Part shown: piece by piece, positions 33,329 to 41,147 of the stretch
How positions within the stretch are numbered: position 1 is the first letter of the stretch
Layout of the letters: every line of letters begins with the position of its first letter
Source: WHSM01 sp036375165
GTDB taxonomy: Bacteria; Actinomycetota; Actinomycetes; Mycobacteriales; Micromonosporaceae
DNA: 64,000 nt
Direction of reading: 5' to 3'
Assembly: GCA_036375165.1 (NCBI GenBank)
Contig: DASUSI010000083.1
Location: forward strand, 1-64,000
Program-made: the position numbers and the translations under genes
The notes under the pieces: generated by a model
Told to the model about the DNA's origin: nothing
The model's input: the letters and a program-made list of their open reading frames with translations, nothing else
The model's database searches: none

Positions 33329-33919
33329 TTACAGGTACTGGCCCGTGCCGTGCTGGTGATCCGGCCGGCCCAGATCCGCCTTGGGGCCTGCCTCCAGCGC
33401 CGGCACCCCGCGCCGCATGTGCTCGAGCTGCGCCCGGGCCGCCATCTGCTGCGCTACCAGGGCCGCCTGCATCCCGTGGAAGAGTCCTTCCAGCCAGCCG
33501 ACAAGCTGTGCTTGGGCGATCCGCAACTCCGGTTCGGTGGGCGTCCCGTCCTCGGTGAAGGGCAGTGAGAGCCGTGTCAGTTCGTCGCGCAGTTCCGGTG
33601 CCAGGCCCTCCTCCAACTCGGCGATGGAGCGGGCGTGGATCTGCTTGAGCCGGTTGCGGCCCGCCTCGTCCAAGGGGGCGGCGCGTACCTCTTCCAGCAA
33701 CTGTTTGATCATGCTGCCGATACGCATCACCTTGGCGGGCTGTTCCACCAGGCGGGTCGGGTCGGTTTCGTCGTCGGACTGCTCGTCGTTGCCCTCGAGC
33801 GTGACGCTGCCGACCGGACGGCCGTCCGGTCCCACCACAACGACCTGTTGCGAGCGCCTGCGTCGCTCCGGCTCGGGGGCGGGGGCTGCCCCGTTGTTCT
33901 CACCTGGTCCGTCGGTCAT
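33329..33919 (-). CDS. bpa: Bacterial proteasome activator
   Basis: A 196-residue ATP-independent activator of the actinobacterial 20S proteasome (DUF2587 family). The middle is helical (VMRIGSMIKQLLEEVRAAPL, then LKQIHARSIAELEEGLAPELRDELTRL), consistent with the four-helix subunits of the ring. The protein ends with Gly-Gln-Tyr-Leu, the motif that docks into the proteasome alpha ring. The N-terminal 35 residues are disordered and acidic. It implies that the organism has a proteasome, although no prc genes lie in the window. ATG 33919 was preferred over a start six codons upstream. Confidence 0.93.
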   Translation of the reverse strand: MTDGPGENNGAAPAPEPERRRRSQQVVVVGPDGRPVGSVTLEGNDEQSDDETDPTRLVEQPAKVMRIGSMIKQLLEEVRAAPLDEAGRNRLKQIHARSIAELEEGLAPELRDELTRLSLPFTEDGTPTEPELRIAQAQLVGWLEGLFHGMQAALVAQQMAARAQLEHMRRGVPALEAGPKADLGRPDHQHGTGQYL

Positions 33920-33997
33920 GTTCCCATCTTTGCGCATCGCTCTGAGCCTGCCTGGCCCGGCCCGGCGTGGCGGCAGGACCGGCTGGCGAGCCAGTTC

Positions 33998-34795
33998 CTA
34001 CCTGAACTGGGTGAAATCGGGGGAACGCTTCTCCGTGAACGCCCGCGCGCCCTCTTCTGCCTCGCCGGTGTGGCTGAACACCTCCAGCCCGTCGAAGGCG
34101 AGGTGGGACAGGCCGGCCATGTGGTCGGAGTCGGCGTTGAACGAGTGCTTCAGGAACCGCAGCGCGGTCGGAGAGTAGGAGGCGATCCGGCGTCCCCACT
34201 CCAGCGCGGTGGGCAGCAGATCCACCGTCGGCACCACGACGTTGACCAGGCCCCACCGTTCGGCGGTGGGGGCGTCGATCAGGTCCAGCAGGAACCACAT
34301 CTGCCGGGCCCGTTTCTCGCCGATCACCCGTGCCAGGTACGCGGAGCCGAACCCCGCGTCGAACGACCCCACCCGCGGCCCGGACTGGCCGAACCGGGCG
34401 TGCTCGGCGGCGATGGACAGGTCGCACAGCACATGCAACACGTGGCCGCCACCGACGGCGACGCCGTTCACCGCGGCGATCACGGGCTTGGGGATGTCCC
34501 GGATGATCCGGTGCAACCGTTCGATCTCGAACGTGCCCCACTCGGTGTCGCCGTACCCGCCGGTCTCGGCACGCTCCTTGACGTCGCCACCCGCGCAGAA
34601 TGCCTTCTCACCGGCACCGGTGAGGATCACACAGCCGACCTCACGGGAAGCCCAGGCCGTCTTGAAGGCAAAGATCAGTTCATCGACGGTACGGCCACGG
34701 AACGCGTTCATCCGGTCCGGACGGTTGATGGTGACCACCGCGATCCCGCCGTCCCCAACCTGGTACCGCACGTCGACCAGTTCGTCGATCTTCAC
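33998..34795 (-). CDS. Enoyl-CoA hydratase/isomerase family protein, BadI/MenB-like
   Basis: A 265-residue crotonase-fold enzyme. It has INRPDRMNAFRGRTVDEL near residue 24, the oxyanion-hole segment AFCAGGD near 65 and VNGVAVGGGHVLHVLCDLSI near 109. The region QSGPRVGSFDAGFGSAYLAR and the late SPDFTQF resemble 2-ketocyclohexanecarboxyl-CoA hydrolase (BadI) and naphthoate synthase (MenB) more than ordinary enoyl-CoA hydratases. It may therefore cleave or close a ring of a cyclic CoA thioester. The GTG start has GAGGAGG upstream. No other men genes are near. Confidence 0.82.
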   Translation of the reverse strand: MKIDELVDVRYQVGDGGIAVVTINRPDRMNAFRGRTVDELIFAFKTAWASREVGCVILTGAGEKAFCAGGDVKERAETGGYGDTEWGTFEIERLHRIIRDIPKPVIAAVNGVAVGGGHVLHVLCDLSIAAEHARFGQSGPRVGSFDAGFGSAYLARVIGEKRARQMWFLLDLIDAPTAERWGLVNVVVPTVDLLPTALEWGRRIASYSPTALRFLKHSFNADSDHMAGLSHLAFDGLEVFSHTGEAEEGARAFTEKRSPDFTQFR

Positions 34796-34834
34796 GCCGC
34801 GGCCTCCTCGGATGTCCAGCCTGCCGCCGGGTGT

Positions 34835-36604
34835 TCACCAGTTGGCCGGGTTCACATCCACTTCGTAACGTGACCGCGGCTGGGTGGCACTCTCCACCGG
34901 CGTCACCCGTATCTCTGCACCGGACAGTACGGTGTGGTGCGGCTTGCCGTCGAAGGCCCGGTCCAGCCAGGTCCTGGCACCGGTGAGCTGTTCGTTGGTG
35001 AGGGCCAGGCCGAGCAGCGCCGCGGTCTGCTGTCGCGCGGTGGGCGCTATCTGGTTCAGGTCCCCGGTGGGGCTGGCGGTGAGCCGTACGAACCAGATTC
35101 TGCCTTCCCGTACCTGGTACGTCACCGTGATGGCCCCGGCGTCCGCTGTCTTTTTGCAGTTGACGCCGCCCTCGCTGGGTCGGCAGGTGAAGCCGTCCTC
35201 CCGGTAGTGCTCCTCCATGGCCTGAGGTGTCACACGGGCCAGTACCGGTTCGCCGACATGGCGGTAGGAGGCGGCGTTGAGGCGTACCCACAGCAGCGCC
35301 CACTGCTTGTCGCGGGGGAGCAGTTTCAGGCCGACCCCACCGGCTTCCTGCTCCAGGTACTCGTTCTTGTGGTAGTCCTCGGGCAGGTTTCCGGCGAGCC
35401 AGGTTTTGGCCGACGAGGCGTCACGCTTCGGGACGGCTTGGTCGATCACTGCGCCGAACATCAGCAACGCCCGGTCCTTGACGGGATTCCGGGCGGGTCT
35501 GGTGGATTCCACCCGGATTCTGAGCCAACTGGCCCGCCCAGCGTCGAGCATCTGGAAGCCGACCGACTCCTGGTACTCAGGGGTTTCCCGGAAGCAGAGG
35601 TCGACAGCCACCGGCCGGGTGAACGCCTTCGTGCACTCGAACCCCTGGCTGGTGAGTGATTTCTGGATCTCCTCGGGTGTGGCGATTTCCGCGGTCGGTT
35701 CCGCCCGGGGTCGGGGAGGCTCGTTCATGTCCCGGAGCAGGTAGCCACCCACGGCGGCACCGGCCAGCAGGGCCAGGGCCGCGACCAGCGCGCCGATCAC
35801 CTTCCACGTCCGACCCCGGTCCCGTTCGGGCTCGGTGCCCCACCGCAGGTCCGCTGCGGTGAGGCCGCTCCCCGAAGGCGACTGACCCGCGGTCTGCCAT
35901 CCAGGAGCCGGACCCTGGCCGGTGCCTCGGCTGTATTCGGTGCCGCCGAAGCCCGTGCCGCCGAGGTCGGTTTCGGGGTGGCCGATTTCGGACTGGCTGG
36001 CGTCCCGGTGCGGAGCGGCGGGTGACCCGGGACCGGAAAGCACCTCGCCGTGTATCACGGGTCCGGGGGACACCGGCCCTGGCGAGACGGGTCCGGCGGG
36101 CGGGAACGCGGGGCCGGGTGGCGCGGAGTACGGCCTGGGTGGCGCGGAGTACGGCCTGGGTGGCGCGGATGAGGGTGGGGCCGGCTGGGACACGTGTTCC
36201 GGTTCGAACCCTGGTGGCAGCGGGGTGTGGATCCGGGGCTGGCGGTACGGGCCCGGTGGCGCCGAACTGGCCGGCGGGGCGGACAGCGGCGCCCCGAACG
36301 ATGCCGGTGGTGCTGACGATGCTGGTGGTGCGGAGTGTGGCCCCGCCGGGTGCGGGTCCCCTTGTGTGGGCTGGGACGGCTGTGCTGGCGGTCGCACGGC
36401 GGGCAGGTGCGCGGTGGTGTGCGCGTCGTCCTGGTCCGCTGACGCGTGCTGGGGGTCAGCGGGTTGCGTGACAGCCTCGACTGGCGGCCAGTCTTGCGGT
36501 GTGTCGGCCGGCGCGGCGGGAGTGCCGGACGGTACCGGGACCCACCGGGTGCCGTCCCACTGCCAGCCGCCGGAGGTTTCGTACGGTCCGCTCTTTGTGT
36601 CCAT
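34835..36604 (-). CDS. Proline-rich single-pass membrane protein with duplicated external domain
   Basis: A 589-residue protein of unknown function. The N-terminus has a W-x-W-D-G-x2-W motif (GGWQWDGTRWVPVP). About 240 residues rich in Pro, Ser, Gly and Ala follow, then one membrane helix (about 270-292) and an external domain to the C-terminus. In that domain two segments, EEIQKSLTSQGFECTKAF and QAMEEHYREDGFTCRPSEGG, begin repeats each with a Cys pair, which suggests an internal duplication. It diverges from the alpha/beta hydrolase gene. A cell-envelope role is likely but no substrate can be named. Confidence 0.7.
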   Translation of the reverse strand: MDTKSGPYETSGGWQWDGTRWVPVPSGTPAAPADTPQDWPPVEAVTQPADPQHASADQDDAHTTAHLPAVRPPAQPSQPTQGDPHPAGPHSAPPASSAPPASFGAPLSAPPASSAPPGPYRQPRIHTPLPPGFEPEHVSQPAPPSSAPPRPYSAPPRPYSAPPGPAFPPAGPVSPGPVSPGPVIHGEVLSGPGSPAAPHRDASQSEIGHPETDLGGTGFGGTEYSRGTGQGPAPGWQTAGQSPSGSGLTAADLRWGTEPERDRGRTWKVIGALVAALALLAGAAVGGYLLRDMNEPPRPRAEPTAEIATPEEIQKSLTSQGFECTKAFTRPVAVDLCFRETPEYQESVGFQMLDAGRASWLRIRVESTRPARNPVKDRALLMFGAVIDQAVPKRDASSAKTWLAGNLPEDYHKNEYLEQEAGGVGLKLLPRDKQWALLWVRLNAASYRHVGEPVLARVTPQAMEEHYREDGFTCRPSEGGVNCKKTADAGAITVTYQVREGRIWFVRLTASPTGDLNQIAPTARQQTAALLGLALTNEQLTGARTWLDRAFDGKPHHTVLSGAEIRVTPVESATQPRSRYEVDVNPANW

Positions 36605-36661
36605 GCTGGCTGGGCAGCATACTCAGCTTTGGCAAACGTTGGTTACCGAGGTGTCAGCGAG

Positions 36662-37474
36662 GTGGCAGTGGTCAACCCCCGGGAGGTACTCACCCGCTCT
36701 GCGCCGGGACCGCGGCTCACGGTTTCGTACGGCTCCCATCCGGACCAGGTGGTGGACGTCTGGCCGGCCGGTGAGGACGACCGGGCCGCGCCGTTGGTGA
36801 TTTTCGTGCACGGTGGATTTTGGCGGGCGAAGTACGACCGGATGCACCTTCGGCCGCTCTGTAACGACCTGGCCTGGCGCGGGTACACGGTGGCGGCGAT
36901 CGAGTACCGCCGGGTCGGACAGCCGGGTGGTGGCTGGCCGGGCAGCTTCGATGACGTGGCGCTGGCCTTCGACACAGTGCCGTACGTCCTGGCCTCGGAA
37001 GGGGTTCGGGTGGGTCGGGTGGTGTTGGCGGGCCATTCCGCCGGTGGCCATCTGGCGTTGTGGGGGGCCACCCGGCACCGGTTGCCGGACGACGCGCTGT
37101 GGCGACTCGATGGGCCGCCGCCGGTGGCCGGTGTGCTGGCGCTGGCTCCGGTCTGCGATCTTGCCGACGCCTATCGCCAGGGCCTCGGTGAGGGGGCGAC
37201 CGGTGAGCTGCTCGGCGGAGGTTTGGAGCGGTTTCCGGCGCGGTACGCCGCCGTGGATCCCGCCGTACTGCCGGTGCCGGAGGTGCCGACCACACTGGTG
37301 CACGGCGTACTGGACGACCGGGTGCCGGTCGAGCACTCCCGCCGGTACGCGGCGCGGGGTGCCCGGCTGGTGGAGCTCGCCGACGTTGAGCACTTCGCTG
37401 TGATCGATCCGTTGTCGGTCGCCTGGCCCCGGGTCCTCGACGCGCTCGCCGACCTGGCCCACGCCGCGCACTGA
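36662..37474 (+). CDS. Alpha/beta hydrolase fold protein
   Basis: A 270-residue serine hydrolase. It has the oxyanion-hole motif FVHGGFWRAKYDR near residue 45, the nucleophile elbow LAGHSAGGHLALWG near 118, the acidic residue in HGVLDDRVPVEHS and the catalytic His in VEHFAVIDP. The set resembles kynurenine formamidase-like and esterase-like hydrolases. The start is GTG 36662, or GTG 36668, which has a closer GAGG. It precedes the acyl-CoA synthetase, so it may release an acid that the ligases then activate. Confidence 0.83.
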   Translation: MAVVNPREVLTRSAPGPRLTVSYGSHPDQVVDVWPAGEDDRAAPLVIFVHGGFWRAKYDRMHLRPLCNDLAWRGYTVAAIEYRRVGQPGGGWPGSFDDVALAFDTVPYVLASEGVRVGRVVLAGHSAGGHLALWGATRHRLPDDALWRLDGPPPVAGVLALAPVCDLADAYRQGLGEGATGELLGGGLERFPARYAAVDPAVLPVPEVPTTLVHGVLDDRVPVEHSRRYAARGARLVELADVEHFAVIDPLSVAWPRVLDALADLAHAAH

Positions 37475-37521
37475 CCGGGTTCCCGGATCGCGAGCCACAA
37501 GGACCGCGCTATGTTGCCTGC

Positions 37522-37551
37522 TTGACGGGCGCAAATATGGCGTGACACGCT
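37522..37551 (+). promoter_or_regulatory. -35/-10 promoter of the acyl-CoA synthetase gene
   Basis: TTGACG (37522-37527) and CACGCT (37546-37551) are separated by 18 bp. The -10 ends 6 nt before GTG 37558, so the transcript would be leaderless. Confidence 0.4.
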
Positions 37552-37557
37552 GCACTG

Positions 37558-39615
37558 GTGGGCGGGCCGTTGTCACTGCTCTGGTCGGCGGACTCGATCG
37601 CTGTGGTGGGAGCCAGTGAAAGACCCGGCGCGCTCGGACGGCTGCCGATCCAGTTCCTTCAGCGGTACGGCTACCCCGGCCGGATCCTGCCTGTGAATCC
37701 CCGTGGCGGCGAGATCCTGGGACTGCCCGCGTACCGCACGGTGACGGCCGCCCCCGGTTCGGTCAACCTCGCCCTGATCATGGTCTCCGCCGACCGGGTG
37801 GCCGCGGCGGTCGACGACTGCGGCGAGGCCGGCGTACCCGTGGTGATCGTCGGGTCCTCCGGGTTCGCGGAGGCCGGGCCGGACGGAGCGGTGAATCAGG
37901 CCGAACTCGCGGCGAAGGCCCGAGCCGCCGGGATCCGGCTGCTTGGCCCGAACTGCATCGGATCCGCGAACTTCCACACCGGACTGGTGGCCAGCTTCAG
38001 CCCGATGTTCACGGGCGTCGACACCCGGATCGTCCCGGGGCGGATCGGCTTCGTGAGCCAGAGCGGAGCGCTCGGGTACGGCACCGTCAGCCTCGCCTTC
38101 GAACGCGGACTCGGGCTGGGCTGGGCGGTCACCACCGGCAACGAGGCGGACATCACCGCGCTGGAGTGCATGCTGGCGCTGGCCGACGAGCCGGGATGCG
38201 CCGCGCTGCTCGGCTACCTGGAGGCGCTGACCGACGTGGACCGGCTGCGAGAGCTCGCGGGCAGCGGCAAGCCGGTGGCCTTGCTGAAGACCGGGCGCAC
38301 CGAGGCGGGTGCGCGGGCCGCCGCATCCCACACCGGGGCGCTCGCCACCGAGGACCGGGTGGTGGACGCGACACTGCGCCAGCTCGGCATCGTACGGGTG
38401 TCCGACGTGGACGAACTGCTGGATGTCGGGGACGCGTTCGAATCGCCATACCGACCGGCAGGGCCACGGGTGGCGGTGGTGACCACCTCCGGGGGTTCCG
38501 GGATTCTGGCCGCCGACGCCATCGCCCAGCACGGGCTGGTGCTCGGCCAGCTCGCGTACGCCACCCGGGAGGCGCTGCGCGCGGTCGTCCCGGCGTACGG
38601 GGCGGTGGACAACCCTGTGGATGTCACCGCATCCGTGATGCGCGACCCCACGCTGGTGGAACGCGCGCTGCGGGTGGTGGCCGACGATGCCCAGGTCGAC
38701 CTGCTGGTGGTCTGCTTCTGCGTGCTGACCGGCGACGACGCGGCCACGGTCGTGGCCGCGCTGGGGCGGGTCGCGGCGGAGACCGGCAAGCCGGTGCTGG
38801 TCGCCCGTACCGGCGCAGATCACCTGGCACCCGGCGCGGCGGTGTCGCTCCGGGCGGCCGGAATCCCGGTGTACCCCACACCGGCCCGTGCGGTCCGGGC
38901 CGCGGCGGCGCTCTGGCAGGCGTCCCGGACCCGGCACCGTCCGTCGCCACAGGTGACGCCGTCGCCCGGCGGCGCCGTACCGGAGCCTGACATCACGGAG
39001 GCCCGGCTGAAGCTGCTGCTGGCCGACGCCGGTATCGCGGTGCCACGCGGCACGGTGGTCGGCTCACCGGAGGGGGCCACCGAGGTGGTGCACGAGCTGG
39101 GCGGCCTCGCCGTGATGAAGGCGCAGGGTCTGCTGCACAAGACCGAGGAAGGCGGTGTGGTGCTGGCGGTGACGCCCGAACTGGCCGCCGAGACGTACAT
39201 CCAGCTCGCCGACCTGGCCCCGGCCGACGGGCCGGTGCTGGTGGAGGAGGCGGTGCCGGCCGGGGTGGAACTGCTGGTCGGGATCGCCCCGAGTCCGCTC
39301 GGCCCGGTGCTGACCCTGGGAGCCGGCGGGGTACTCACCGAGGTGCTCGAGGATGTCGCGGTACGGCTGCTTCCGGTGGACGAGTTCGACGTCCGGGACA
39401 TGCTCTCGGAGGTCCGGGTGTCCCGGTTGCTGGCCGGTCACCGTGGCACGCCACCCGTCGACCTCACCGCGTTGACCACGCTGATCTGTCGGCTCCAGGA
39501 GCTGACCGCCACGTGGCCGGACGGGTTCTCCCTGGATCTCAACCCGGTGGTGGCGTTGCCGGACCGCGCGGTGGTGCTGGACGCGGCGTACCTGGCACCC
39601 GGAACGGACCGGTAG
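37558..39615 (+). CDS. NDP-forming acyl-CoA synthetase (acetate-CoA ligase family)
   Basis: A 685-residue fused alpha/beta enzyme. An N-terminal CoA-binding Rossmann domain (SIAVVGASERPGALG at 11-25) is followed by succinyl-CoA-ligase-like domains (RIGFVSQSGALGYG) and the phosphohistidine segment ASHTGALATEDRV near 258. A C-terminal ATP-grasp domain from about residue 480 holds ELGGLAVMKAQGLLHKTEEG. It forms acyl-CoA from an acid, CoA and ATP with an ADP product, or runs in reverse. It starts a co-directional set with an AMP-forming ligase (3-bp gap) and a mutase. No GNAT domain is attached. Confidence 0.88.
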   Translation: MGGPLSLLWSADSIAVVGASERPGALGRLPIQFLQRYGYPGRILPVNPRGGEILGLPAYRTVTAAPGSVNLALIMVSADRVAAAVDDCGEAGVPVVIVGSSGFAEAGPDGAVNQAELAAKARAAGIRLLGPNCIGSANFHTGLVASFSPMFTGVDTRIVPGRIGFVSQSGALGYGTVSLAFERGLGLGWAVTTGNEADITALECMLALADEPGCAALLGYLEALTDVDRLRELAGSGKPVALLKTGRTEAGARAAASHTGALATEDRVVDATLRQLGIVRVSDVDELLDVGDAFESPYRPAGPRVAVVTTSGGSGILAADAIAQHGLVLGQLAYATREALRAVVPAYGAVDNPVDVTASVMRDPTLVERALRVVADDAQVDLLVVCFCVLTGDDAATVVAALGRVAAETGKPVLVARTGADHLAPGAAVSLRAAGIPVYPTPARAVRAAAALWQASRTRHRPSPQVTPSPGGAVPEPDITEARLKLLLADAGIAVPRGTVVGSPEGATEVVHELGGLAVMKAQGLLHKTEEGGVVLAVTPELAAETYIQLADLAPADGPVLVEEAVPAGVELLVGIAPSPLGPVLTLGAGGVLTEVLEDVAVRLLPVDEFDVRDMLSEVRVSRLLAGHRGTPPVDLTALTTLICRLQELTATWPDGFSLDLNPVVALPDRAVVLDAAYLAPGTDR

Positions 39616-39617
39616 TC

Positions 39618-41147
39618 ATGGATGTCGGTCGTCTGCTCGGCCGCGCCGCCAGCCGGTTCCCCGACCGGGTCGCGGTGGCCGGGCCGCAGGGCAGGCACAC
39701 CTACGCCGAGCTGGCCGACCGGGTGAACCGGCTGGCCCGGGGGCTGCTGGGGCTCGGTCTGCGGCCTGGGGACCGGATCCTGGACCTGCAGTCCAACCAG
39801 AACACGTGCCTGGAGAGCGACCTCGCGACCGCGACCGCCGGGCTGACCCGGGTGGCGCTCAACCACCGGCTGCACCCGAGGGACTGGGCCCGGATCGCGG
39901 ACGACTGCGGTGCGGTGGCCCTGATCTACGACGCCCGGTTCGCGGAGCGGGCCGAGGCGCTGCGAGACGGGCTCGGCGAGGACCGCTGCGTGGTGATCGG
40001 TGACGGCCCCGGACGGGCGTACGAGTCCTTGATCCAGGCGCAACCAGACACCCCGCTGGACCTGGACCTGCCGCCCGACGCTCTGGTCTCGCTGAACTAC
40101 ACCTCGGGCACCACCGGGCGGCCGAAGGGGGTGCGGCGGACCCACCGGAACCGGTTCGCCAGCCTGGTCGCGATGACCTTCGACGTGCTCGGCGGGATCC
40201 CGACCGCCACCGACGTCTACCTGCACGCCGGTCCGATCACCCACACCAGCGGGTTGTTCGTGCTGCCGTTTCTGGCGGCCGGGGCCACGCAGCTGATCCA
40301 TCCCCGGTACGACCCGAAGGAGTTGCTCGACGCGGTACAGGAGCGCGGGGTCACCCATACCGCACTGGTGCCCACGATGATCGCGCGGCTGCTGGCGCTG
40401 CCGGATCTCGCGCCGTTGCGGACCCTGAAGATGCTGGGGTACGCGGGGGCGCCGATGCCGCCAGAGCAGATCCGGCAGGCGTACCAGCGGATCACTCCGC
40501 ACCTGGTGCAGTACTACGGGCTGGTGGAGGCGATCCCGCCGGTGACGGTTCTGGACGCCGCTGACCACGCCGCGGGGCTGTCCACCGAGCCGGACCTGTT
40601 GACCAGTGCCGGGCGGCCCTGCTTCGGGGTGGAGGTGCGGGTGGTCGACGAGTCGGGCCGGTCCCTGCCGCCAGGCGAGGTCGGGGAGGTGATCACCCGT
40701 GGTGACCATGTGATGCGGGGTTACTGGGGCGCGGCGGGGGAGTCGGTCAGGGCGGTACGGCACGGCTGGTTACACACCGGAGACCTTGGCCGGTTGGACG
40801 ATCGTGGGCGGCTGTGGCTGGTGGACCGCAAGGGCGACATGATCATCACGGGTGGGTACAACGTCTACCCGCGTGAGGTGGAGGACGTGATCGCCGAGGT
40901 TTCCGGGGTACGTGAGGTAGCGGTGGTCGGTGCGCCGGACCCGGAGTGGGGACAGCGGATCGTGGCGCTCTACACCGGGGACGTGTCGGAGCGGGCGGTC
41001 GAGCAGCACTGCCGGGCCCGGCTGGCGGGCTTCAAGAAGCCGAAGGAGTTCCGCCGGGTGGCGTCGTTCCCGGTGAACGCCACCGGGAAGATCGCCAAGA
41101 ACCTGCTCCGGGCGGGGCTTGCCGGGGAGGCGGGCGGCGATGGGTGA
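39618..41147 (+). CDS. AMP-forming acyl-CoA synthetase/ligase
   Basis: A 509-residue class I adenylate-forming enzyme. The P-loop-like motif is NYTSGTTGRPKGVRR near 157-171, the A5 region is YYGLVEAIPP, the A7/A8 region is HTGDLGRLDDRGRLWLVDRKGD with TGGYNVYPREVED, and the terminal Lys motif is NATGKIAKNLL. It activates a carboxylic acid to acyl-CoA via acyl-AMP. ATG 39618 lies 2 bp after the previous stop, and the end overlaps the mutase by 8 bp, so the three genes are coupled. Substrate range is not predictable. Confidence 0.9.
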   Translation: MDVGRLLGRAASRFPDRVAVAGPQGRHTYAELADRVNRLARGLLGLGLRPGDRILDLQSNQNTCLESDLATATAGLTRVALNHRLHPRDWARIADDCGAVALIYDARFAERAEALRDGLGEDRCVVIGDGPGRAYESLIQAQPDTPLDLDLPPDALVSLNYTSGTTGRPKGVRRTHRNRFASLVAMTFDVLGGIPTATDVYLHAGPITHTSGLFVLPFLAAGATQLIHPRYDPKELLDAVQERGVTHTALVPTMIARLLALPDLAPLRTLKMLGYAGAPMPPEQIRQAYQRITPHLVQYYGLVEAIPPVTVLDAADHAAGLSTEPDLLTSAGRPCFGVEVRVVDESGRSLPPGEVGEVITRGDHVMRGYWGAAGESVRAVRHGWLHTGDLGRLDDRGRLWLVDRKGDMIITGGYNVYPREVEDVIAEVSGVREVAVVGAPDPEWGQRIVALYTGDVSERAVEQHCRARLAGFKKPKEFRRVASFPVNATGKIAKNLLRAGLAGEAGGDG

